Shown here piece after piece: positions 1 to 7,594 of a stretch of DNA of 33,793 bases. Source of the stretch: JACQKD01 sp964614265. Its GTDB lineage: Bacteria; Patescibacteriota; Minisyncoccia; Phycocordibacterales; UBA918. The stretch lies in NCBI GenBank assembly GCA_964614265.1, contig CAZTKT010000004.1, forward strand, positions 1-33,793, read 5' to 3'. Position 1 is the first letter of the stretch. The number at the start of each line of letters is the position of its first letter. The notes under the pieces were generated by a model, which did not search any database, was not told the origin of the DNA, and worked only from the letters and a program-made list of their open reading frames with translations. The translations under genes and the position numbers were made by a program.

Positions 1-80
1 GTGGGAGTATTATCAGCATGCCGCCAAACTGTCACCGATGTGGTCGTCTTGGACATCCACTTCCAGAAACGACGATTTTT

Positions 81-89
81 TGCTACTAT
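81..89 (+). promoter_or_regulatory. Extended -10 promoter of trpS
   Basis: TGC followed by TACTAT (84-89) matches TGnTAnnnT. The trpS ATG starts 8 bases after the hexamer, so transcription would begin within a base or two of the start codon, giving a leaderless or near-leaderless mRNA. No convincing -35 and no Shine-Dalgarno sequence is present. The rest of bases 1-97 shows no gene. Confidence 0.6.
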
Positions 90-97
90 CGTAGCTA

Positions 98-1117
98 ATG
101 ACTGAAAAGAGAAAACGTATCCTGACAGGAGACACGCCAACGGGAAGGCTCCATGTCGGACATTATATTGGTACTCTTGAAAATAGAGTGCGACTCCAAG
201 ATGAGTACGAGACGTTCATTGTCTTCGCCGACCTCCATGCCCTCACCACACTCAAAGACACCCCACGTATCATTTCAAAGTACACCAGAGAGGTCGCAAT
301 GGATAATCTCGCCGTCGGTCTCGACCCTCAAAAAGTAACATTCTTCGTTGAATCCGGAATACCGGAGCTCTATGAACTTGCTGCCCTCATGAGTATGTAC
401 GTCACACACGCAACGGCATTACGCAACCCAACAATCAAAGATGAGATAAAGATGAAGGGGCTTGGGGATATCTATAGTCTTGGGTTTATTAATTACCCCA
501 TTTATCAAGCGGCAGATATTCTCTGTGTAAAGGGAGAATTAGTACCAGTGGGTATCGATCAAGAAGCACATCTCGAGCAGGCACGAGAAATTGCGCGTGA
601 ATTAAATACGGTCGCACAAAAAGATATTTTTCCCGAACCGAAAGGTCTTGTGGGTCGCGTTGGTAAACTTATCGGTACTGATGGAAATACAAAAATGAGT
701 AAGTCTCTTGGTAATACAATCTTTCTCTCCGAATCGTCAGAAGATCTCAAGAAAAAGGTACGGTCTATGTATACTGATCCAAAACGTGTCCATGCAGACG
801 ACCCAGGCACGGTTGAAGGCAATCCAGTATTTATCTACCTCGACACATTTGGCACTGCCACTGATCAGCCAACCATCACGGACATGAAGGAACGCTATCA
901 AAAGGGCACTATTGGAGATGTTGCAGTCAAAGACTATCTCACAGAAGTAATGGAACGATTCATCGCTCCCATACGAGAACGACGGATGCACTACGAGCAG
1001 AACCCTATGGAGGTGGAACGTGTCCTTCTCGAGGGTACTGCTCGCGCGCGTACAGAAACACAGAAGACACTGCAGGAACTAAAAAGTGCCATGATATTTA
1101 ATGCATTTCTTTTATGA
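98..1117 (+). CDS. trpS: Tryptophanyl-tRNA synthetase
   Basis: This class I enzyme charges tRNA-Trp with tryptophan in the cytosol. The 339-residue length is normal for bacterial TrpRS. The HIGH-type signature is HVGH at residues 19-22 (after GDTPTGRL) and the KMSKS loop is exact at 199-203. The start at 98 is supported by the adjacent extended -10 promoter and by the family-typical N-terminus that runs straight into the Rossmann fold. Its TGA stop overlaps the aspS ATG as ATGA (1114-1117), so the two genes are probably translationally coupled. Use of TGA as a stop also shows that the standard bacterial code applies. Identification is firm. Confidence 0.97.
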   Translation: MTEKRKRILTGDTPTGRLHVGHYIGTLENRVRLQDEYETFIVFADLHALTTLKDTPRIISKYTREVAMDNLAVGLDPQKVTFFVESGIPELYELAALMSMYVTHATALRNPTIKDEIKMKGLGDIYSLGFINYPIYQAADILCVKGELVPVGIDQEAHLEQAREIARELNTVAQKDIFPEPKGLVGRVGKLIGTDGNTKMSKSLGNTIFLSESSEDLKKKVRSMYTDPKRVHADDPGTVEGNPVFIYLDTFGTATDQPTITDMKERYQKGTIGDVAVKDYLTEVMERFIAPIRERRMHYEQNPMEVERVLLEGTARARTETQKTLQELKSAMIFNAFLL

Positions 1118-2463
1118 CCCGTACACTCATCAAAGATATACAACAGCAAAAAGGGCAGGAGGTATCGATCTCTGGATGGGTGTCCGTAAGGCGCGATCAC
1201 GGGAAGCTTATTTTCCTCGTGATCCGCGATCGCTCTGGCGATGTGCAAAGTGTAGTGTTGCCAAATCACACAGAAGCCCTTGCGGTCGCGCAGACGCTTC
1301 GCCCTGAATGGGTCGTGACCCTCACCGGCATCGTCAATGAACGACCCGAAAAAATGGTCAACGCCGATGAAAAAAACGGCGCGATCGAGCTTGAAGCAAC
1401 CAGCATCACGGTCGTGAGCGCTGCGCAAGAGCTCCCATTTGCCTCTGACGCCGAGCTCAATCTGGACACGTTGTTTGATTATCGACCGCTCACCCTGCGC
1501 CGAGAGCGCGAACAAGCGATCTTTACCGTCCAGGCCGGTCTGGTACAGGCATATCGCAACTCACTCATTCGACAAGGATTTGTCGAATTTCAAGCACCAG
1601 CACTCGTCGGAAGTGACGCCGAGGGGGGTGCAGAAGTCTTTCGAGTAGAATATTTCAATAACCATACCGTTAACCTCGCCACGTCACCACAATTCTATAA
1701 ACAGATCATGACTGGCGTCTATGAGCGAGTCTTTACCATTGCGCGTATTTTCCGTGCAGAAAAGAGCGCGACAACGAGACATCTCTCTGAACTCACACAA
1801 ATGGATTTTGAAATGGCATTTATCGAGAATGAGAATGATGTCATGACACTCCTCGAGACTGTGATGCGTGATGTCGCCACAGACATGTCACGGTATGTAA
1901 CATCCTTTGCGACACTCGGTGCAGATCTTCCACTGGTACCGACAGGTGCGTTCCCCATACTTACTCTCCGCGAAGTGCAAGAAATCCTGCATGCACCGGA
2001 AGAGCCAGACCTCGAGCCAGCACAAGAACGGGCCATTTGTGAGTGGGCACAAAAAGAACAGGGATCAGACTTCGTTTTCGTCACCCGATTTCCCACAAAA
2101 AAACGAGCCTTCTACACATACGAGGACCCAAGTGAGGCACCCTATTCGCGCGGATTTGATCTCCTATTTCGGGGACTTGAGATCAATAGTGGTGCACAAC
2201 GCGTCCACCACTACGAGGAATTGGTTGCGCGCATCACAGAGCGCGGCATGAATCCAGATAATTTCCAATTCTACCTACAAGCCTTTAAGTACGGCATGCC
2301 ACCGCATGGTGGCTGTTCGACCGGTCTGGAGCGACTCACAATGAAAATGCTTCAGCTCGAGAACGTCAAAGAAGCGACTCTCTTCCCACGAGACATTAAC
2401 CGCATCGACACCTTACTTTCCACCACCCATGAACATACTCACGACAACAAAAGCGCTCAGTAA
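1114..2463 (+). CDS. aspS: Aspartyl-tRNA synthetase, archaeal type (probably non-discriminating)
   Basis: This class II synthetase charges tRNA-Asp and, in lineages of this type, often tRNA-Asn as well. It has an N-terminal OB-fold anticodon-binding domain (about 1-110, including GWVSVRRDHGKLIF) and a catalytic core. Motif 2 lies at about 211-235 (RIFRAEKSATTRHLSE) and motif 3 at 400-408 (GCSTGLERL). At 449 residues it lacks the large GAD insertion of classical bacterial AspRS (about 590 residues), which places it with the archaeal and eukaryotic form usual in CPR genomes. Whether it is non-discriminating is inferred; it depends on GatCAB genes and an AsnRS that lie outside this window. It sits between trpS (ATGA overlap) and pepA (35-base overlap). 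Confidence 0.93.
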   Translation: MTRTLIKDIQQQKGQEVSISGWVSVRRDHGKLIFLVIRDRSGDVQSVVLPNHTEALAVAQTLRPEWVVTLTGIVNERPEKMVNADEKNGAIELEATSITVVSAAQELPFASDAELNLDTLFDYRPLTLRREREQAIFTVQAGLVQAYRNSLIRQGFVEFQAPALVGSDAEGGAEVFRVEYFNNHTVNLATSPQFYKQIMTGVYERVFTIARIFRAEKSATTRHLSELTQMDFEMAFIENENDVMTLLETVMRDVATDMSRYVTSFATLGADLPLVPTGAFPILTLREVQEILHAPEEPDLEPAQERAICEWAQKEQGSDFVFVTRFPTKKRAFYTYEDPSEAPYSRGFDLLFRGLEINSGAQRVHHYEELVARITERGMNPDNFQFYLQAFKYGMPPHGGCSTGLERLTMKMLQLENVKEATLFPRDINRIDTLLSTTHEHTHDNKSAQ

Positions 2464-3877
2464 CACACCACGCGCGCACACCCGCGTCAGTTTTATAGAA
2501 GGGGAACAGGCAAAATACGTTGAGCAAAAAGACGGGACGACGACACTCGCGATCGGAGTAGGGAAGTATGCGGATGTCACTGCGCGATCATTCCGTATTC
2601 TCTGTCGCGGAGTCATCCGCACTGCACGAACACAGAAATGCACGCACGTTGCAGTCGAACTCGAACAGAAGCTCTTTCCAAAACTACGCGACATGAGCCC
2701 GGCCTGGTTTGTGGCCACTATGGCAGAAAATAGCATCCTCGCCAACTACGAGTGCACCACCTATAAATCAAAGAGACAAACGTATGACCTGAAAGAAGTC
2801 CTCATCTGTGGTGTTTCGGGAACATCCGTCGTTGCGGCGCTCAAACGTGCCGTCCTTGTCGCCACGGAGGTCAACAACTGTCGTGAAATCGCAAACACCC
2901 CTGGAGGGATCATGACGCCTGCACTCCTCGCCACACGCGCAAAAGAAGCTGTCAAAGGCACCCCCGTACGCGTTACTATCTTTGATAAAAAACGCATTGA
3001 GAAGGAGAAGATGGGCGCACTCTTAGGTGTTGGGCAAGGATCTAAACATGGCCCACGGTTTATTATTTTGGAATACTGGGGCGCAAAGAAGCCGGAGGCT
3101 TCTTTGCGCCCAGCCCAGCGTGGTACAGATATGAACAACACTGATCCCATTGTCTTCGTGGGAAAGGGCATCACGTTTGATAGTGGGGGACTCAATGTGA
3201 AGACGGGCGATGGAATGCTCGATATGCACCTCGATATGTCTGGTGGTGCGGCGGTGATCGCCGCCGTCGCCTCTGCCGCCAAGCTCAAACTCAAGAAAAA
3301 TATCATTGGTCTTATTCCTGCAACAGAAAATGCAATTTCCGATGAGAGTCTGCGCCCTGGCGATATCTTGACTACACGCTCTGGAAAAACTGTCGACGTA
3401 CTCAATACTGACGCTGAAGGGCGACTCGTTCTCTCGGATGCACTTACGTACGCAGAGCTCTACCACCCACGCCTCGTTGTCGACATTGCAACCCTCACCG
3501 GTGCCTCACTCGTTGCACTTGGTGAACACGCATCAGCACTGATGACTAAAGACGACGCTGTGCGAGAAACACTGATGAAGCTTGGAGAGGAAAGTGGCGA
3601 TTATGTGTGGCCACTTCCACTCTGGGATGAATACAAGCAGTACACAAAAGGACGATTCGGAGATATCGCCAATATTCCCGCATCCGGTACACGATGGGGA
3701 GGTGTCATTAATGGTGGTATGTTCCTATCTCACTTCACCGAAAACTATCCCAAGGGTTGTGGCTGGGCACACATCGATATGGCGCCGAGAATGACCTCAG
3801 TTGCAAGCGACAAACTTGCAAAGGGCGCAACCGGGGAGCCCGTGCGTCTCCTGGTCTCGATCGCAGAGAACTATTAA
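2429..3877 (+). CDS. pepA: Leucyl aminopeptidase, M17 family
   Basis: This cytosolic two-metal exopeptidase removes N-terminal residues from peptides. The catalytic domain is intact: K246, D251, K258 and D269 (VGKGITFDSGG and LDMSGG) and D328, E330 and R332 in NTDAEGRL correspond to the metal-binding and catalytic residues of M17 enzymes. Length (482) is normal. The start overlaps aspS by 35 bases; no closer in-frame ATG fits the N-terminal domain. Oddity: residues about 217-228 are encoded by a perfect 15-base inverted repeat (3079-3111). The segment before the metal-binding lysine (about 219-239) looks longer than is usual for the family, so the repeat may have brought an in-frame insertion. 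Probably the third gene of the trpS transcript. Confidence 0.95.
   Translation: MNILTTTKALSNTPRAHTRVSFIEGEQAKYVEQKDGTTTLAIGVGKYADVTARSFRILCRGVIRTARTQKCTHVAVELEQKLFPKLRDMSPAWFVATMAENSILANYECTTYKSKRQTYDLKEVLICGVSGTSVVAALKRAVLVATEVNNCREIANTPGGIMTPALLATRAKEAVKGTPVRVTIFDKKRIEKEKMGALLGVGQGSKHGPRFIILEYWGAKKPEASLRPAQRGTDMNNTDPIVFVGKGITFDSGGLNVKTGDGMLDMHLDMSGGAAVIAAVASAAKLKLKKNIIGLIPATENAISDESLRPGDILTTRSGKTVDVLNTDAEGRLVLSDALTYAELYHPRLVVDIATLTGASLVALGEHASALMTKDDAVRETLMKLGEESGDYVWPLPLWDEYKQYTKGRFGDIANIPASGTRWGGVINGGMFLSHFTENYPKGCGWAHIDMAPRMTSVASDKLAKGATGEPVRLLVSIAENY
3079..3111. repeat. Perfect inverted repeat inside pepA (15-bp arms, 3-nt loop)
   Basis: Arms 3079-3093 and 3097-3111 are exact reverse complements (GGGCGCAAAGAAGCC and its complement) around a GGA loop. 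It is in frame and encodes part of residues 217-228. Such a stable hairpin is unusual in the middle of a reading frame. Confidence 0.9.
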
Positions 3878-3909
3878 CCATCAGTATAAAAAAGAGAAGC
3901 CCCACCAAC

Positions 3910-3926
3910 AAAGACCTTCGGTCTTT
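3910..3926 (+). terminator. UUCG-tetraloop hairpin after pepA
   Basis: AAAGAC and GTCTTT pair around a C(TTCG)G tetraloop, 33 bases after the pepA stop and before the scpA promoter. There is no clean T-run downstream, so it may be a weak terminator or an mRNA 3' end stabiliser rather than a classic intrinsic terminator. Confidence 0.5.
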
Positions 3927-3964
3927 CTATATGCAAAACGGTTTCTCAATAAATGGCTGGTATT

Positions 3965-3973
3965 TGCTATGAT
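3965..3973 (+). promoter_or_regulatory. Extended -10 promoter of scpA
   Basis: TGC plus TATGAT (3968-3973), with an in-frame GTG at 3980 exactly 6 bases later, the spacing expected if GTG is the first transcribed base. A second overlapping candidate, TGA plus TATACT (3970-3978), lies too close to that GTG. The promoter falls inside the longest possible scpA reading frame, which favours the GTG start over the ATG at 3953. Confidence 0.5.
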
Positions 3974-3979
3974 ATACTT

Positions 3980-4711
3980 GTGCCCGATACACAATTTTCA
4001 ATAAAGACCGATGTCTTTGAGGGGCCCCTTGAACTCCTCCTTGATCTCATTGAGAAGCGAAAGCTCTTGATCAACGACATCGCACTTGCTTCCGTGACCG
4101 ACGAGTACATGGCGTATGTCACTACGCTTGCAGAAGGTCATATGCACGACACCGCGCAGTTTGTGCTTGTCGCGTCTACACTCCTCCTCATCAAATCAAA
4201 GTCATTGCTTCCGGTCATTGATCTCACCGATGAAGAGGAAGCAGGTGTTGAAGATCTAGAGAAACGACTGAAACTCTATCAGATATACAGAAGTGCCGGA
4301 ATATGCATGCGGCAGATTTTTGGTACTCGCATGTTATACCAACGCCCCTTCGTGCCTCTCGCGACGTCGCTTTTTATTCCCGATTCGTTCACCACACCAG
4401 ATGCGCTCACCCATGCGATGGCGCGTGTCATCCACAATCTTCCCCAGTCACTCACACCACGCACACACGTTTCTGTCCGCAAAGTGATGTCTCTTGAAGA
4501 GATGATGAAACGACTTGAAGAACGCATTACTGCGCAGATGAAAATTCGCTTCAGTGCGTTTTCTGGCAATAGTGAGAAAGCGGAAATCATCATCAGCTTT
4601 CTTGCGGTCCTTGAACTTATTAAACAAGGACTGGTAATGGTGGAACAAGAAGCTCGGTTTGCTGATTTTGATATTGAACGCGAGAGTGTTGACACACCGA
4701 GGTATTTGTAA
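3980..4711 (+). CDS. scpA: Segregation and condensation protein A (kleisin)
   Basis: ScpA bridges the heads of the SMC dimer and, with ScpB, drives chromosome compaction and segregation. The N-terminus carries the kleisin signature FEGPLELLLDLIEKRKLLIN followed by the IALASVTDEYMAYV helix; the C-terminus ends in the winged-helix segment (IISFLAVLELIKQGLVMVEQ). About 243 residues from GTG 3980 matches the usual 230-260. The frame stays open to ATG 3953, but the upstream residues are not family-like and the promoter overlaps them, so the GTG start is preferred. scpB follows after 100 bases under its own promoter. Confidence 0.9.
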   Translation: MPDTQFSIKTDVFEGPLELLLDLIEKRKLLINDIALASVTDEYMAYVTTLAEGHMHDTAQFVLVASTLLLIKSKSLLPVIDLTDEEEAGVEDLEKRLKLYQIYRSAGICMRQIFGTRMLYQRPFVPLATSLFIPDSFTTPDALTHAMARVIHNLPQSLTPRTHVSVRKVMSLEEMMKRLEERITAQMKIRFSAFSGNSEKAEIIISFLAVLELIKQGLVMVEQEARFADFDIERESVDTPRYL

Positions 4712-4793
4712 CCTTTGAAAATTTTAGGGGGCTTTTCTGTAAACCAATAATTTAAACCTGTGAAAATCATATGGGGGTAGGGCAGGCAAAGTT

Positions 4794-4802
4794 TGGTATA
4801 CT
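4794..4802 (+). promoter_or_regulatory. Extended -10 promoter of scpB
   Basis: TGG plus TATACT (4797-4802). GTG at 4809 and ATG at 4812 follow the hexamer by 6 and 9 bases, so either would be at or next to the transcription start. There is no Shine-Dalgarno sequence. Confidence 0.6.
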
Positions 4803-4811
4803 TATACGGTG

Positions 4812-5387
4812 ATGCCAAGTATCGACATATTGATTGAAGCGGTGCTTTTTTATAGGACGGAACCAGTCCCCAAAAAAGAGCTCTGCTCTTTTTTGGGGAC
4901 TTCCGCGGAGCACGTGGAAACAGCACTCGGCATATTGAACGCGCGGCTCGCCGCCGGTGCAACTCGCGTAATTGATACAGGGGATAGCATCCAGTTGGTC
5001 TCAGCTCCTGCTGTTGCGGAGCTCATTGAACGACTCCGTAAAGAAGAACTCACGCGCGAGATAGGGAAGGCGGGAGCAGAAACACTTGCAATCGTACTGT
5101 ATCGTGGCCCAATCTCTCGCGCACAAATTGATTTTATCCGAGGAGTACATTCATCATTCATTCTTCGTAATCTACAAATCCGCGGGTTGGTTGAACGAAC
5201 ACAGCACAGTACTCGCCCAAACGCATTTCAATACGCCGCTACAGCGGCACTATTTGCACACCTCGGCATCACACGCCGAGAAGATCTCCCTGACTACGCC
5301 GTTTCAATGAATGAAATTGATCGATTTGAACGGGAGACACATGCTCAAAGTGCCAGTGCAGGAGAGCCACTCATACCCACAACATAG
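4812..5387 (+). CDS. scpB: Segregation and condensation protein B
   Basis: ScpB is the dimeric winged-helix partner of ScpA in the SMC complex. The protein has the expected tandem winged-helix layout: IDILIEAVLFYRTEPVPKKEL (first domain) and ETLAIVLYRGPISRAQIDFIRG followed by LQIRGLVER (second domain). Length of 191 residues is typical. An in-frame GTG at 4809 directly precedes the ATG and is an alternative start. Oddity: the codons for VPKKELCSFLGT form a perfect 16-base inverted repeat (4866-4900), although the protein length at this point is normal. The carboxypeptidase gene starts 10 bases after the stop. Confidence 0.93.
   Translation: MPSIDILIEAVLFYRTEPVPKKELCSFLGTSAEHVETALGILNARLAAGATRVIDTGDSIQLVSAPAVAELIERLRKEELTREIGKAGAETLAIVLYRGPISRAQIDFIRGVHSSFILRNLQIRGLVERTQHSTRPNAFQYAATAALFAHLGITRREDLPDYAVSMNEIDRFERETHAQSASAGEPLIPTT
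4866..4900. repeat. Perfect inverted repeat inside scpB (16-bp arms, 3-nt loop)
   Basis: GTCCCCAAAAAAGAGC (4866-4881) and its exact reverse complement (4885-4900) flank a TCT loop. It starts about 54 bases into the gene, so on a leaderless mRNA it would lie close to the initiating ribosome. It has the same design as the hairpin in pepA, with unrelated sequence. Confidence 0.9.
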
Positions 5388-5396
5388 ATACCGTAT

Positions 5397-6533
5397 ATGG
5401 AACCTGAAAACAAATTCATAGAAACACCAATCGAACCTATTGTGGAGTCCGACATAGTGCCGGAAGACACCGCCACACCAGAGATCCCCGTCTCTGGGGA
5501 GACATCTGAAGAAATACCGCTTCTCCTTACGCCCCAACCAATCGAGACCGTACCAACCCCATCACATAAAATGCCGACCGTTCCGCAACTTGCGATCGCG
5601 CTTGGCGGACTTGCCCTGTTGTTCATTATTTCATATCTTCCGATACGAGCCGCACCAAATCAAATAACCCAAATCAAATCAGTCAAATCAATCAAATCAA
5701 CAGAGCTACCCACAACACCCGTTATACAATCAGAACATACAGCATTTGGCGCAGTCGCCATCACTGCAAAAGCAGCATATGTATGGGATGTAAAAAATCA
5801 ACGAGCGCTCTATACAAAAAATGCAGGGGAGCGATTGCCACTCGCCTCGCTCACGAAGCTCATGACTGCTCTCCTCGCATATACGCATCTCTCGGCAAAC
5901 GATCGTGTCTCTATCACCCGGGGAGCATTGCACCAAGAAGGAGATAGCCAATTGAAGAGTGGGGAAGTGTTTAGTCTGCGTGCACTGACCCATCTGACAC
6001 TCATTACCTCGTCAAATGATGGTGCGTATGCGCTTGCAGCTGCCGTCGGTGCAAGCCTCCCCTCACAGACATCAGCAACTGGCACTGAAGCATTCATTAC
6101 TGCGATGAATGCAAAGGCCGAAGAACTGGGTCTCTCACAGACATTTTTTACCAATGTCACCGGACTTGACGTCGATGAGACCACGAGTGGGGGATACGGG
6201 TCAGCACGAGACATGGCATTCTTGATGGAATATCTCATGAAGAAATATCCTGAGATTCTCGATGGGACGAATGACATAGTACGCACAATCCTCGACACCA
6301 AGGGGGTTGCTTTTCGAGCGGTTAATACAAACGAAATAACGAAACAGATTCCGGGTCTCATCGGGTCAAAGACTGGTTTTACCTCACTGGCTGGTGGTAA
6401 TCTCGTGATTGCGTATGACGCAGGGCTTAACCGACCGATCATCATTTCGGTGCTCGGTTCTACGCGCGAAGGGCGATTCGCTGATATACAAACATTGATC
6501 ACGGAGACGGCACACGTACTCGAAAAAGAATAG
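5397..6533 (+). CDS. D-alanyl-D-alanine carboxypeptidase, S11 family (low-molecular-weight PBP)
   Basis: This enzyme trims the terminal D-Ala of peptidoglycan stem peptides outside the membrane. All three active-site motifs are present: SxxK at S151-K154 (SLTK), SxN at 205-207 (SSN) and KTG at 325-327. The N-terminus is unusual: about 60 acidic, Pro/Thr/Glu-rich cytosolic residues, then a membrane helix (about 63-85), so it is a signal anchor rather than a cleaved signal peptide. A short linker (about 88-102) is encoded by AAATCA-like repeats at 5657-5700. No C-terminal amphipathic anchor or PBP5-like C-terminal domain is seen. mraY starts 1 base after the stop, which indicates a shared transcript. 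Confidence 0.93.
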   Translation: MEPENKFIETPIEPIVESDIVPEDTATPEIPVSGETSEEIPLLLTPQPIETVPTPSHKMPTVPQLAIALGGLALLFIISYLPIRAAPNQITQIKSVKSIKSTELPTTPVIQSEHTAFGAVAITAKAAYVWDVKNQRALYTKNAGERLPLASLTKLMTALLAYTHLSANDRVSITRGALHQEGDSQLKSGEVFSLRALTHLTLITSSNDGAYALAAAVGASLPSQTSATGTEAFITAMNAKAEELGLSQTFFTNVTGLDVDETTSGGYGSARDMAFLMEYLMKKYPEILDGTNDIVRTILDTKGVAFRAVNTNEITKQIPGLIGSKTGFTSLAGGNLVIAYDAGLNRPIIISVLGSTREGRFADIQTLITETAHVLEKE

Positions 6534-6534
6534 T

Positions 6535-7593
6535 ATGCACAGCGACATTATAAAAATATTTGCACCAGCGACGTCGGCATTCATTATTGGTATTGCCATT
6601 ACTCCAGTGGTCACATACTACCTTTTCCATTTTCACGTATGGAAAAAAGTTGCCGGTAAACAGGCGCTTGACGGTACCGAGGCAACTGAGTTTAATAAGA
6701 TGCACAAAGATTCAGAAGGACGAACGCCACGAATGGGTGGTATTGTGATATGGGCAAGTATCCTCCTCACCACCACGCTCTTCTGGATACTCCCACACAT
6801 ATCAGAACGACAGTCTTTGATAGGACTAGATTTTGTGAGTCGCTCGCAAACATGGATCCCCGTTTGTACACTCATACTCGGCGCATTTGTCGGATTTTTA
6901 AATGACTTTTACGATGTATACCACGCCGGAAAGGGAATCCGTTTACGTACTCGCCTTATCTTTGTCTCCGTTCTTGCGTTCCTGATCGCATGGTGGTTTT
7001 ACGATAAACTCGGTGTGGTCAGTATCGGTCTCCCGTATGATGGGGAGCTTTTTCTTGGCCCACTCATCATCCCATTCTTCATACTGATGACCCTTGGACT
7101 GTATAGCAGTGGAGTGATCGATGGCATTGATGGACTTTCCGGTGGTGTGTTTGCATCCATTTTTACTGCGTACACCGTCATTGCATTTTCACAACAACAA
7201 TTTGATCTCGCCGCATTTTGTGCCACCGTGACTGGCGCAATCCTTGCGTTTTTGTGGTTCAATATTCCCCCAGCGCGATTTTGGATGACTGAGACCGGCA
7301 CCATGGCGTTGACTCTCACACTCGCAGTCGTGGTCTTCATGTCTGATAATCTCGGCACAGGACACGGTGTAGCGGTACTGCCCATCATCGGATTTCCGCT
7401 CGTTGCTACGGTGCTTTCAAACGTCATTCAGATTGTCTCAAAGAAATTCTTTGGGAAAAAAGTATTTCGTGTCGCGCCACTCCATCACCACTTCGAAGCA
7501 ATAGGATGGTCTGGCCCAAAGGTGACTATGCGTTACTGGATTATCAGTATTATCTGCGCGATTATCGGTATGACTATAGCAATCACGGCATAA
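6535..7593 (+). CDS. mraY: Phospho-N-acetylmuramoyl-pentapeptide transferase (lipid I synthase), divergent
   Basis: MraY transfers phospho-MurNAc-pentapeptide to undecaprenyl phosphate in the membrane. Family marks include KMHKDSEGRTPRMGG, VIDGIDGLSGG (193-203), NIPPARFWMTETG and the HHH motif (317-319) in APLHHHFEAIGW. About ten hydrophobic helices span the 352 residues. Two of the three conserved acidic residues are changed: the DD pair is N123-D124 (FLNDF) and the MGDTGS aspartate is E253 (MTETGT). The change could be lineage-specific tuning of the Mg2+ site; the position in a wall operon directly before ftsW argues that it still makes lipid I. murD, often found between mraY and ftsW, is absent here. 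Confidence 0.92.
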   Translation: MHSDIIKIFAPATSAFIIGIAITPVVTYYLFHFHVWKKVAGKQALDGTEATEFNKMHKDSEGRTPRMGGIVIWASILLTTTLFWILPHISERQSLIGLDFVSRSQTWIPVCTLILGAFVGFLNDFYDVYHAGKGIRLRTRLIFVSVLAFLIAWWFYDKLGVVSIGLPYDGELFLGPLIIPFFILMTLGLYSSGVIDGIDGLSGGVFASIFTAYTVIAFSQQQFDLAAFCATVTGAILAFLWFNIPPARFWMTETGTMALTLTLAVVVFMSDNLGTGHGVAVLPIIGFPLVATVLSNVIQIVSKKFFGKKVFRVAPLHHHFEAIGWSGPKVTMRYWIISIICAIIGMTIAITA

Positions 7594-7594
7594 T

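Noticed and set aside
2429..2463. pepA overlap with aspS as a sign of frameshift or misassembly
   Set aside because: Both proteins are complete at family length, and overlaps are common in this compact genome.
3953..3979. Upstream ATG start for scpA
   Set aside because: The added residues are not family-like and overlap the extended -10 promoter; GTG 3980 fits the leaderless spacing.
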